44,165 bases of DNA from CAZPMT01 sp964587655 (lineage in GTDB: Bacteria; Hydrogenedentota; Hydrogenedentia; Hydrogenedentales; SLHB01), in assembly GCA_964587655.1 (NCBI GenBank), contig CAZPMT010000034.1:1-44165 (forward strand), read 5' to 3'. Position numbers and translations under genes: made by a program. Positions 31,651 through 39,749 of the stretch are shown here, in pieces (the first letter of the stretch is position 1; the number at the start of each line of letters is the position of its first letter). The notes beneath the pieces were generated by a model. The model was given only the letters and a program-made list of their open reading frames with translations. It searched no databases and had not been told where the DNA came from.

Positions 31651-32391
31651 CTATTGCTGAAGGGAAAGGCGATTGTCTCGGGGGAGGCGGAGGATGAAGC
31701 CGCGATGGGCGTCGTAGGTGAGGTCGCCGCCGTGGTAGCGGGCGATGTCGCGGGTGAGGGTGAGGCCGAGGCCGAGGTGGGGAGAGGGTTTGGTGGTGAA
31801 AAACGGGTCGAACATGCGTTCGCGTTCGGCTTCTGGGACGGGTGGGCCGGAATTCCAGACAATGATGTCGATGGAGTCTTCCGTCTTGGCCACTTGGAGA
31901 CGCGTCTGTTTCTTTTGAGTTTTGGGCGTGCTTTCGGGCTCTTCCTGGACCGCATCGAAGGCGTTGGCGAGTAAGTAGATCAGTGCCATTTTCAGTTTGG
32001 GAAGGTCGACGATGACCGAGGGTATGCCGTCTTCGTAAGTGGCTTGCAGGTCGACCTGGCCGACCTTGAAGTCGTAGTTTCGGATCTCGACGACCTGTGC
32101 GCACACGCGGGGGACGTCGATCACGCTGGCATCGGGCTTTTCCTTGCGGGCGATCGAGGTCAGGGATGTCACGAGGGAGCTGCACTTCTGGACGGCGTCG
32201 GAAATCTGGCCGAGCATCCGTTGAGATCCGGGGGCAAGGTTTTCGCTCATCCCCAGCAGATCGGCGTAAGCCATTATCGCGCCAAGATAGTTATTGATAT
32301 CGTGCGTCACGCTGCTCACGCACAAGCCGACCTGGCCCGCGCGGAAGACGCGCATGACGCGTTCTCTGACTTCTTCCGATTGAAAATCCAT
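31651..32391 (-). CDS. Orphan soluble histidine kinase
   Basis: Two-component histidine kinase of 246 residues with no membrane segment or recognisable sensor domain. The H-box is VTHDINNYLGAI with the phospho-accepting His30. The N-box is LIYLLANAFDAV, the G1 region is WNSGPPVP in place of the usual DNGxG, the F-box is FDPFFTTK and the G2 box is GLGLTL. The NSGPP form is common in NtrB-like kinases. ATG 32391 with AGGGA upstream is preferred to an earlier in-frame start at 32475, which would overlap the isocitrate dehydrogenase gene. No response regulator is adjacent, so the partner is unknown. It lies 55 bp after icd and may share its transcript. Confidence 0.85.
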   Translation of the reverse strand: MDFQSEEVRERVMRVFRAGQVGLCVSSVTHDINNYLGAIMAYADLLGMSENLAPGSQRMLGQISDAVQKCSSLVTSLTSIARKEKPDASVIDVPRVCAQVVEIRNYDFKVGQVDLQATYEDGIPSVIVDLPKLKMALIYLLANAFDAVQEEPESTPKTQKKQTRLQVAKTEDSIDIIVWNSGPPVPEAERERMFDPFFTTKPSPHLGLGLTLTRDIARYHGGDLTYDAHRGFILRLPRDNRLSLQQ

Positions 32392-32446
32392 GCCGATTTC
32401 CCTTGTTCCCGGCTCGTTCACAAGCCGCGGGCCTTGCGTGCTTGCG

Positions 32447-33682
32447 CTATAGATTGTCGACGACAGCCTTGCCAAACTCGCTGCACTTCACTTCTTTCGC
32501 GCCCTCGGTCAAGCGTGCGAAGTCGTAGGTTACGGTCTTCGATTTGAAGGTCTTGATCAGCGCGGACGTGATGGCGTCTGAGACCTCGTTCCATCCGAGG
32601 TGTTCGAACATCATGACCCCGGACAGTATAAGGCTGCTGGGGTTGACCTTGTCGAGATTGGCGTATTTCGGGGCGGTGCCGTGGGTGGCTTCGAAAATGG
32701 CCGCGCCTGTTTCGTAGTTGATGTTTGCGCCCGGGGCGATGCCAATGCCGCCGACTTGCGCCGCGAGCGCGTCGCTCATGTAGTCGCCGTTAAGGTTCAT
32801 GGTGGCAACGACGTCGAATTCGAGAGGGCGCGTGAGGATCTGCTGGAGGAAAATGTCGGCGATGGTGTCCTTCACGAGAATCTTGTCGCCGGCCTTGCCG
32901 CCGCAATCGTCCCAACCCACGGCGGCGCCGGAGAATTCCTCGCGCACGAGGTCGTAGCCCCAGCGCCGGAACGCGCCTTCGGTGTACTTCATGATGTTGC
33001 CCTTGTGGACTAGCGTGACGGACTTGCGATTGTGTTTGATGGCGTGTTTCAGGGCGGCGCGCACGATGCGTTTCGTGCCGCTGACGCTGATAGGCTTGAA
33101 TCCGATGCCGGAGTCGGAGCGGATATTCCATCCAAATTCGCGCTTCGCGAAGTCGAGGAACTTCCTCGCGTTTTCGGACCCTTCCTCGACTTCGAATCCC
33201 GCGTATACGTCTTCGGTGTTCTCGCGGAAGATGATCATGTTGACGTTCTGGGGGGCCAAGACAGGGCTCGGCACGCCTTCGAAGTGCTGGACGGGCCGGA
33301 CGCACGCGAACAAGTCGAGGCGCTGCCGGAGGGTGACGTTGAGGCTGCGGAATCCCCCGCCAACGGGCGTCGTAAGGGGGCCTTTGATCGCTACGCGGAA
33401 GTCGCGGATGACGTCGAGTGTCTCTTCCGGGAGATACGTGCCGCAAACGCTGTTGGCTTTCTCCCCCGCGAAGACCTCCATCCACGCGATGGACCGCTTG
33501 TCTCCATAGCAGTGCTTGACGGCCTCGTCAAACACCAGGCGCGAGGCGCGCCAGATGTCGGGGCCGGTTCCATCGCCCTCGATGAAAGCGATAATCGGCC
33601 GGTCTGGTGTTTGAAGTGTCCCGTCCGGCGCGGCTTCGATTCTCGCGCCGTCAGGTATCTGAACATGCCTATATTCGTTCAT
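32447..33682 (-). CDS. icd: Isocitrate dehydrogenase (NADP-type)
   Basis: Converts isocitrate to 2-oxoglutarate and CO2 in the TCA cycle. The 411 residues match the length of the bacterial homodimeric enzyme. Signatures: FIEGDGTGPDIW near the N-terminus, the substrate and phosphorylation loop RSLNVTLRQRLDLF, IIFRENTEDVYAG, LVHKGNIMKYTEGAF, NLNGDYMSDALAAQVGG and ATHGTAPKYA. The ATG at 33682 follows GAGGAAG. It is 28 bp after serA, so the two are likely cotranscribed. 2-Oxoglutarate, via glutamate, also feeds the transamination in serine synthesis. Confidence 0.97.
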   Translation of the reverse strand: MNEYRHVQIPDGARIEAAPDGTLQTPDRPIIAFIEGDGTGPDIWRASRLVFDEAVKHCYGDKRSIAWMEVFAGEKANSVCGTYLPEETLDVIRDFRVAIKGPLTTPVGGGFRSLNVTLRQRLDLFACVRPVQHFEGVPSPVLAPQNVNMIIFRENTEDVYAGFEVEEGSENARKFLDFAKREFGWNIRSDSGIGFKPISVSGTKRIVRAALKHAIKHNRKSVTLVHKGNIMKYTEGAFRRWGYDLVREEFSGAAVGWDDCGGKAGDKILVKDTIADIFLQQILTRPLEFDVVATMNLNGDYMSDALAAQVGGIGIAPGANINYETGAAIFEATHGTAPKYANLDKVNPSSLILSGVMMFEHLGWNEVSDAITSALIKTFKSKTVTYDFARLTEGAKEVKCSEFGKAVVDNL

Positions 33683-33710
33683 TCTTCCTCGCCTGAGACA
33701 AGGTCACACA

Positions 33711-35288
33711 TTACAGGGCGACGAGTCGTGCGTCGGTTACGTGTGGCACCTTACGGATCTTGTCCATGATGCTGTCATCGAGGGGCGCATCGAGATTCAG
33801 GACCGTGAGTGCGCGTCCGCCCTGCGCATCGCGGCCCAGCATCAGGTTGGCGATATTGACGCCGGCTTCGCCGATGATTGTGCCTACCCGTCCGATAATC
33901 AGCGGCTTATCCTCGTTCATGCAGACCACCATCCAGCCCTCAGGCTTGGCATCCACGCGCATGCCGTCGATGCTGCAAATGCGCGGGTCGTTCTTTCCGA
34001 AGAGTGTCCCGGCGACGCGATGCGATTCCTTGTCCGTGGTGACCGTGACGGCGATCTCGAATACGTAGTCCGGGGCGCGCACGGAACGCGTCTCGGTGCA
34101 GGTTATCCCGTAGCTTTCGAGCACCGACGGGGCGCTGACCATGTTCACGGTTTCGACGAGCGGCGACAGGAAGCCGGCCATGATGGAGGTCGTGATTGGA
34201 TAGGTGTCGGCGACGCCCAAGTCGCCGCAGTAATCGATCTCCATCTTTATGGGATGGCCTTTGGAGAAGGACGACTGAAAGCGGCCCAAGCGTTCCGCGA
34301 GGTAGAGTACCGGGGCGAGGGTCTTGCGCGTCTCGCCGTCCAGGCTCGGGACGTTTACCGCGTTGACGATGGCGCCCGAGGTCAGATAGTCCACGATCTG
34401 ATGCGCCACGTCGATGCCGACGTTGATTTGGGCTTCGTCCGTCGATGCGGCGAGGTGCGGCGTCATGACGATGTTGTCCAAACCGAGAAACGGATTGTTC
34501 TCGAACGGTTCCGACGTGTACACGTCGAGTGCGGCGCCCGCGATGACCTTGTTCCGCAGGGCCTCGGCGAGGTCCTGCTCGTTCACGATGCCGCCGCGCG
34601 CGCAATTGATGATGCGGCACGTGGGTTTCATGCGTTTGAAATGTTCGGCGCGGATCATGTTGCTGGTCTTGTCGCTCTTGGGCGCGTGGATGGTGATGAA
34701 GTCAGATCGCTCGATGAGATCATCCACGGAGACAAGCTCGACGCCTAGCGCTTCCGCTTTCATCTTAGTCATGATCGGGTCGTAAGCGATGACCTTTGCC
34801 TCGAATGCGTGTGCGCGCTTTGCCACTTCCGCGCCGATGCGTCCGAGCCCGATGATCCCGAGGGTCTTGCCGCGAATTTCCGCGCCCATGAACTTCTTGC
34901 GGTCCCAGCGCCCGGCCTTCATGGAAGCGTCGGCATCCGGAACGTTCCTGCACAAGGCGAACAGCAAAGCGAAGGCGTGTTCGCACGTCGAGATCGTATT
35001 GCCGCCGGGAGTGTTCATCACGACCACGCCGGACTTGGTCGCGGCGTTTCCGTCGATATTGTCGGTGCCTACGCCCGCGCGGCCGATCACCTTCAACCTG
35101 CCGACGTTCTTGAGGGCTTCCGCCGTGACCTTTGTCGCGCTGCGGATGATCAGGCCGTCGTACTGGCCGATGACGGCGGCGAGTTCGTCGGGCTTCATCG
35201 GCGGCTTCTCATCAACCTCGAAACCGGCCTGGCGGAGTATGGCGATTCCCTCCTCGCTCAGACCGTCCAGTGCGAGAACCTTTGGCAT
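33711..35288 (-). CDS. serA: D-3-phosphoglycerate dehydrogenase
   Basis: First enzyme of the phosphorylated serine pathway: oxidises 3-phosphoglycerate to 3-phosphohydroxypyruvate with NAD. The 525 residues correspond to the long form with a catalytic plus Rossmann domain (GLGRIGAEVAKRA; NCARGGIVNEQDL; TPHLAASTDEAQ), an intervening ASB domain (NVPSLDGE to IDYCGDLG) and a C-terminal ACT domain (MVVCMNEDKPLIIGRVG), where serine usually inhibits. It starts 3 bp after the aminotransferase stop, so the two form one unit. Confidence 0.97.
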   Translation of the reverse strand: MPKVLALDGLSEEGIAILRQAGFEVDEKPPMKPDELAAVIGQYDGLIIRSATKVTAEALKNVGRLKVIGRAGVGTDNIDGNAATKSGVVVMNTPGGNTISTCEHAFALLFALCRNVPDADASMKAGRWDRKKFMGAEIRGKTLGIIGLGRIGAEVAKRAHAFEAKVIAYDPIMTKMKAEALGVELVSVDDLIERSDFITIHAPKSDKTSNMIRAEHFKRMKPTCRIINCARGGIVNEQDLAEALRNKVIAGAALDVYTSEPFENNPFLGLDNIVMTPHLAASTDEAQINVGIDVAHQIVDYLTSGAIVNAVNVPSLDGETRKTLAPVLYLAERLGRFQSSFSKGHPIKMEIDYCGDLGVADTYPITTSIMAGFLSPLVETVNMVSAPSVLESYGITCTETRSVRAPDYVFEIAVTVTTDKESHRVAGTLFGKNDPRICSIDGMRVDAKPEGWMVVCMNEDKPLIIGRVGTIIGEAGVNIANLMLGRDAQGGRALTVLNLDAPLDDSIMDKIRKVPHVTDARLVAL

Positions 35289-35291
35289 AGT

Positions 35292-36431
35292 TCAGACTCC
35301 TGCGAAGCAGCGTTGTGCGGCTGCGACGCCTTCGCCCACTTTCACGCCGGCCCCGAGTTCCTTCAGCGCGAGTTCGAGGGCGCCGAGGACGACAAGCACG
35401 TCGAACTGGTCACAGTATCCCATGTGCGCGATTCGCTCGATCTTTCCTTTCAGATGATCCTGTCCGCCGGCGCAAGTCACCTTGTACTCGTCGCGCAGTT
35501 TCTTGTGCAGCTTACTTCCGTCGACGCCTTCCGGCAGCTTGACGGAAGTCGCGGCGTTGGACGGGCGCTTCGCGAAGGTTTCCATGCCCATTCCGACGAT
35601 TCCGGCGCGCGTGGCGGCGGCGAGCCGTGCATGGCGTTCCCACACGGCCTCCATGCCTTCAGCAAGGATCTGGTCCAGGGCCGTGTTGAGTCCCATTACG
35701 GTGAGCACGGCCGGCGTGTACGGCGTCGTGTTCTGCGCGAGGTTCTTGATCGCCTTCTCGAAGGACAGGTAGTACTTGGGAAGGGTCGAATTCTTCATCA
35801 TCGCCTGCGCCTTCGGTCCGATACCCGCGAAGGCGAGACCCGGCGGAAGCATCAATGCCTTCTGAGAACCAGCGACCACAACGTCGACGCCCCACGCATC
35901 CATACGGAGTTCGTCCGCGGCCAGCGCGCTGATGGCGTCGACCACCAGTATGGCGTCAGTCTTTGCGGTGATGCCTGCGATGGCTTTGATGTCCGTCAGG
36001 ACGGTAGTGCTCGATTCATTGAGCGTCGTGAAGACGGCTTTTGCCTCGGGATGTGCCTTCAGGGCCTCCTCGATCCGCACAGGGTCCACGGCGGCGCCCC
36101 ACTCGACGTCGATCGCGACCATCTTGACGCCATACGCTTTGCCGATCTGTCCCCAGCGTTCGCCGAACTTTCCGCCGCTGACGCAAACTGCGGTGTCTCC
36201 GGCGGAGAGAGTGTTGACGATGGAACCTTCCATCGCACAGGTGCCCGAACCCGCCAGGATGATCACGGGACTCGATGTCTGAAACACGGTCTTCAGCTTC
36301 TCGGATACATCACCGAAGATCTTTTCGAAGGCTGCTTGACGGTGGTGTGTCATGGGCGAGGCCATGGCCAACAGCACTTCAGGCGGAACCGGGGTCGGGC
36401 CCGGGGCGAACAGCCTCTCTTTACGTTTCAT
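35292..36431 (-). CDS. Class-V aminotransferase, probable serine-pathway transaminase
   Basis: PLP-dependent enzyme of the alanine-glyoxylate/serine-pyruvate aminotransferase group, 379 residues from ATG 36431 (GGGAGGT upstream; an earlier in-frame ATG at 36479 lacks support). Visible: LFAPGPTPVPPEVL, LAGSGTCAMEGSI binding PLP phosphate, VVDAIS with Asp165 near the pyridine nitrogen, and GSQKALMLPPG with Lys191 forming the Schiff base. Lying directly ahead of serA, it probably converts 3-phosphohydroxypyruvate to phosphoserine in place of SerC, as proposed for several lineages that pair such an enzyme with SerA. Glyoxylate or pyruvate transamination is the alternative. Confidence 0.9.
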   Translation of the reverse strand: MKRKERLFAPGPTPVPPEVLLAMASPMTHHRQAAFEKIFGDVSEKLKTVFQTSSPVIILAGSGTCAMEGSIVNTLSAGDTAVCVSGGKFGERWGQIGKAYGVKMVAIDVEWGAAVDPVRIEEALKAHPEAKAVFTTLNESSTTVLTDIKAIAGITAKTDAILVVDAISALAADELRMDAWGVDVVVAGSQKALMLPPGLAFAGIGPKAQAMMKNSTLPKYYLSFEKAIKNLAQNTTPYTPAVLTVMGLNTALDQILAEGMEAVWERHARLAAATRAGIVGMGMETFAKRPSNAATSVKLPEGVDGSKLHKKLRDEYKVTCAGGQDHLKGKIERIAHMGYCDQFDVLVVLGALELALKELGAGVKVGEGVAAAQRCFAGV

Positions 36432-36546
36432 ATGCGAACTACCTCCCGTTGCCGCGCGCGGGAGAATGAAACACTCCACTCACGCGTTTTCCTGCGAATT
36501 GCCGGCAGATCCCAATGTTGTGGAAACACGGAGATGTGAAGCGTAA

Positions 36547-36576
36547 AGGCTACCAAACATCCGCAATTCCTGTCAA
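36547..36576 (-). promoter_or_regulatory. Candidate promoter for the aminotransferase-serA-icd unit
   Basis: On the minus strand TTGACA (36576-36571), an 18-base spacer and TAGCCT (36552-36547), about 115 bp before the aminotransferase start. The -35 is perfect and the -10 moderate. Confidence 0.45.
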
Positions 36577-36665
36577 ACCGCTGATCACCCCCTGTCAGAT
36601 CTACCATGCGGCGACCAAAATGCGCGCGTAAGATTCGAGACCGCACCGGGGAACTCGCGCCGATT

Positions 36666-36765
36666 GGCTTCGTGGCCGCGGCGTCCTCGCCGCGTTTTCG
36701 TAAATAACCGCTTGATGCAAGATGTGTCCGCCGAAACGCGGCGAGGACGCCGCGTCCACGAAGCC
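36666..36765. repeat. Large GC-rich stem-loop
   Basis: Arms 36666-36700 (GGCTTCGTGGCCGCGGCGTC, then CTCGCCGCG and TTTTCG) and 36732-36765 are complementary over about 33 bp with one mismatch and one bulged base; the loop is about 31 bases. It stands between two divergent genes in a 434-bp spacer (36432-36865) with no coding sequence. It resembles a dispersed palindromic repeat more than a terminator, as there is no T-tract. Confidence 0.8.
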
Positions 36766-36865
36766 GCACGAATGCCGAATGCTGTTCGGTTTTCTCTCAC
36801 ATGCGAATCATGGCGGCGATTGCACGGCTTGAATCGCGGGGGGCAAGTGCACACAATGTCCGCGT

Positions 36866-37351
36866 ATGCTCGATGATAACATTCGTTACATGCAGTGTGC
36901 GATTCGCGAGGCCGAGCGAGCCCTCGATATCAAAGAGGTCCCTGTCGGTTGCGTCATCGTTTATGACGGCGAGATCATCGGCAAGGCCCACAACCAGCGC
37001 GAGGTACTGCTGGATCCAACGGCCCACGCCGAAATCCTCGCCATAACACAAGCCGCCGCGCATCTCGGAAGCTGGCGGCTCGAAAACACGAAGCTGTTTG
37101 TTACCCTCGAGCCCTGTCCCATGTGCGCGGGGGCCATCATCCTTGCCCGCGTCGCCGAGGTGTACTTTGGCGCGTACGACCCCAAGGCCGGCGCCTGCGG
37201 CACCCTGATGAACCTCCTCGAAGACACCCGGTTCAACCATCAGCCCGCCGTGTTCCCCGGGTTGCTAGCCGAAGAATGCGGTGCGCTTCTCACCAACTTC
37301 TTCCGCCAAATCCGCGAAACCGGCAGAACACCCCGCCCTGAATCGAACTAG
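36866..37351 (+). CDS. tadA: tRNA-specific adenosine deaminase
   Basis: Deaminates A34 to inosine in tRNA-Arg(ACG). The 161 residues carry the zinc deaminase motifs TAHAE (His54, Glu56) and EPCPMCAGAI (Cys84, Cys87), plus VPVGCVIV and the C-terminal CGTLMNLLEDTRFNH typical of TadA. Length is normal. ATG 36866 has no strong ribosome site. The gene stands alone on the plus strand, divergent from the aminotransferase gene. Confidence 0.95.
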   Translation: MLDDNIRYMQCAIREAERALDIKEVPVGCVIVYDGEIIGKAHNQREVLLDPTAHAEILAITQAAAHLGSWRLENTKLFVTLEPCPMCAGAIILARVAEVYFGAYDPKAGACGTLMNLLEDTRFNHQPAVFPGLLAEECGALLTNFFRQIRETGRTPRPESN

Positions 37352-37407
37352 TGTTGCGCCCCACGCTGTTCGCAGTTCCCGGGCAAGCCTTTGCGCGCGC
37401 CGCGAAC

Positions 37408-37438
37408 GTCCCATGCGTCCAATCCGTCCGATCCGTCC
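37408..37438 (+). repeat. GTCC 9-nt periodic element D
   Basis: GTCC at 37408, 37417, 37426 and 37435, exactly 9 nt apart (fillers CATGC, AATCC, GATCC). Same pattern as the elements near 19116, 24657 and 24989. It lies in the spacer between tadA and the next gene and has no visible opposite arm. Confidence 0.75.
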
Positions 37439-37522
37439 ACGCGAAACCCTAAGCCGCGCGGCCACCCACCCTCACACGCGACCCGCACCACGGTCCACAG
37501 GAATGCTTGAGCGGGGCCAAAC

Positions 37523-37531
37523 TGTTAGAAT
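37523..37531 (+). promoter_or_regulatory. Possible extended -10 promoter for the DUF255-dsbD pair
   Basis: TGT followed by TAGAAT (37526-37531) is an extended -10 lacking a good -35. It would make ATG 37617 (or ATG 37575) the first usable start, which agrees with where the protein family begins. Confidence 0.35.
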
Positions 37532-37616
37532 GAGAGGGTCCAGTATAGGTGGCCGGGCAGCGGTGAGATCGTGCATGGGCCTTGTGGTGGTGGGGCCGGA
37601 CCGAAAGGGTCAGACG

Positions 37617-39749
37617 ATGACAAGCGGCGATTCGGGACAGGCCGGCAGGGCAAACCGGCTAATCGATGAGATCAGTCCCTACCTGCTTCAACATGCGCAC
37701 AATCCCGTGGACTGGTACCCCTGGGGAGACGAGGCCTTCACGCGCGCCGAGCGGGAGAGCAAACCGATCTTTCTGTCGATAGGCTACTCGGCGTGTCACT
37801 GGTGCCACGTTATGGAGCGGGAGTCGTTTGAAGATGCGTCTATCGCGGCACTACTGAATGAGAACTTCGTCAGCATCAAAGTGGACCGCGAGGAACGCCC
37901 CGACCTTGACGAGATCTACATGATGGCGGTGCAGATCCTGAACGGTTCGGGGGGCTGGCCCATGAGCGTGTTCCTTACGCCGGATCTGAAACCTTTCTAT
38001 GGCGGGACGTATTTCCCGCCAACCGACGTGCAGGGACGCCCGGGGTTCTCGACCGTGCTGAATAGCGTCATCGACGCGTGGCGAGATCGAAGGGGCGATC
38101 TCCTAAGCAGCGCAACGAAGCTCACCAACGCCGTCAAAGAGCACATGGCGGCCGCCGACAAGAGTGGAGGCTCCGCGAAGGCTGAGCTGATCGCTCATGC
38201 GACCGAGGACTTGAAATCGAGTTTCGACCGGACTCACGGCGGGTTCGGCGGCGCGCCGAAGTACCCGCCTACGGGCGCCATCGCCTTGTTGTTGCGACAG
38301 TACGCGCGGACGCAAGAGAAACTGCTTCTCGATATGGCCTCGTTCACGCTCAGCAAGATGGCCCACGGCGGGATTTACGATCAACTGGGAGGGGGATTCC
38401 ACCGCTATTCCGTGGACGCCCGCTGGCTTGTGCCGCATTTCGAAAAGATGCTCTACGACAACGCCCTCATGGCGCAAGTCTATCTCGAGGGATACCAGGC
38501 AACGCGCAACCCGTTGTACCAAAGCATTGCCGCGAGAACGCTCGACTATGTGCTGCGGGAAATGACTGACCCGGAAGGCGGTTTCCACTCATCCGAGGAC
38601 GCGGACAGCGAAGGACAGGAAGGCCGGTTCTATCTGTGGACGCGAAGAGAGATCCTCGATGCGCTCGGAGCGGAAGACGGACGCCTGTTTTGCGCTTTCT
38701 GCGGTGTGAAGGACGAGGGCAATTTCCAATCGAATGAGCCGTATCACGCCGCTCAGAACGTTCTTTACGTCGCACGCTCCAAAGAATCGATCGCCGATGA
38801 ATCCAACATTAAACCGGAAGAGCTTAGCGGCAAATTGCGCGAACTCCGCGCAAAGCTCCTGTCCGTCCGAAGCAAGCGCGTGCGCCCCGGACGCGACGAC
38901 AAGATCCTGACTTCATGGAACGCCCTGATGATCTCCGCGCTGGCCCAGGGATATCAGGTCATACAGGACCCCAGGTACCGAGAGGCCGCCGTGCGGGCCG
39001 GGGATTTCCTGCTGCACAACATGGCCCTCGACGGCGAACTCCTGCGGACGTACCGGAACGGCGAGAGCCGCATTTCAGGCTTTCTCGACGACTACGCCTT
39101 CACCGTCCTCGCGTTCATCGACCTCTATGAGACCACATTCGACCTGCGCTGGATCTCGCTCGCGGACGTCTTCGCGCGCAAGATGATCTCGCTGTTTTGG
39201 GACGACACCGGCAAGCGGTTCTTTCTCGCATCGGGATCGCAGACGCATCTCATCGCACGGTCGCATCCCAGCACCGACGGCGCGGAGCCTTCGGGCAACA
39301 GCGCGGCCGCAGTCGCGTATCTGCGTCTGGCCCGCTTCGTCGACGACTGGAGCTACGAGAAGCGGGCGCGGCAGATCCTCGATGGCAATGCGGACGCCAT
39401 GATGCGTTATCCGCAAGCCTTTACGAGGATGCTGTGCGCGGTTGATCTCCTCTTGTATCCGCCGCGGGAAATCGTTATCGTCGGCAAGCCGCAAAGCGCC
39501 GACACGCAGGCCCTGCTGCGCGAGTTGCACGCCCGTTTCGTGCCGAACAAAATGGTCATGCTGGCCGACCCCACCAGAGATGACTTCACTGACGTGGAGG
39601 AGCGCATTCCGTTGTTCAGAGGAAAGAAGATGATTTCCGGCAAGGCCACCGCATACGTGTGCAAGAATTTCGCCTGCGGATCCCCCGCCGTGACGCCCGG
39701 GGACTTCGTCAAGGAGCTTGGTTTCGGACCCGCTGGAAGTGGATCATGA
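37617..39749 (+). CDS. YyaL/DUF255 thioredoxin-like and glycan-epimerase-like fold protein
   Basis: 710 residues, close to the usual length of YyaL (relative of human SPATA20). The N-terminal thioredoxin-like domain begins NRLIDEISPYLLQHAHNPVD and has SIGYSACHWCHVMERESF with the CxxC pair Cys60 and Cys63. The remaining 500 residues are an (alpha/alpha)6 barrel like N-acylglucosamine 2-epimerases (GGFGGAPKYPPT, GGIYDQLGGGFHRYSVD, PHFEKMLYDNA). The biochemical role is not established for the family. ATG 37617 is chosen because family similarity begins there and AAGGGT lies upstream; the open frame extends to 37281, overlapping tadA, without plausible sequence. Its stop overlaps the dsbD start (ATGA), suggesting a joint redox function. 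Confidence 0.93.
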   Translation: MTSGDSGQAGRANRLIDEISPYLLQHAHNPVDWYPWGDEAFTRAERESKPIFLSIGYSACHWCHVMERESFEDASIAALLNENFVSIKVDREERPDLDEIYMMAVQILNGSGGWPMSVFLTPDLKPFYGGTYFPPTDVQGRPGFSTVLNSVIDAWRDRRGDLLSSATKLTNAVKEHMAAADKSGGSAKAELIAHATEDLKSSFDRTHGGFGGAPKYPPTGAIALLLRQYARTQEKLLLDMASFTLSKMAHGGIYDQLGGGFHRYSVDARWLVPHFEKMLYDNALMAQVYLEGYQATRNPLYQSIAARTLDYVLREMTDPEGGFHSSEDADSEGQEGRFYLWTRREILDALGAEDGRLFCAFCGVKDEGNFQSNEPYHAAQNVLYVARSKESIADESNIKPEELSGKLRELRAKLLSVRSKRVRPGRDDKILTSWNALMISALAQGYQVIQDPRYREAAVRAGDFLLHNMALDGELLRTYRNGESRISGFLDDYAFTVLAFIDLYETTFDLRWISLADVFARKMISLFWDDTGKRFFLASGSQTHLIARSHPSTDGAEPSGNSAAAVAYLRLARFVDDWSYEKRARQILDGNADAMMRYPQAFTRMLCAVDLLLYPPREIVIVGKPQSADTQALLRELHARFVPNKMVMLADPTRDDFTDVEERIPLFRGKKMISGKATAYVCKNFACGSPAVTPGDFVKELGFGPAGSGS

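Noticed and set aside
19057..37438. CRISPR array
   Set aside because: The periodic GTCC words are 4-base units at 9-nt spacing, far from 24-37-base repeats with unique spacers, and no cas genes are present.
37281..37616. N-terminal extension of the DUF255 protein overlapping tadA
   Set aside because: It would translate the GTCC repeat as an Arg-Pro-Ile run and has no relation to the family; the ATG at 37617 fits the known N-terminus.
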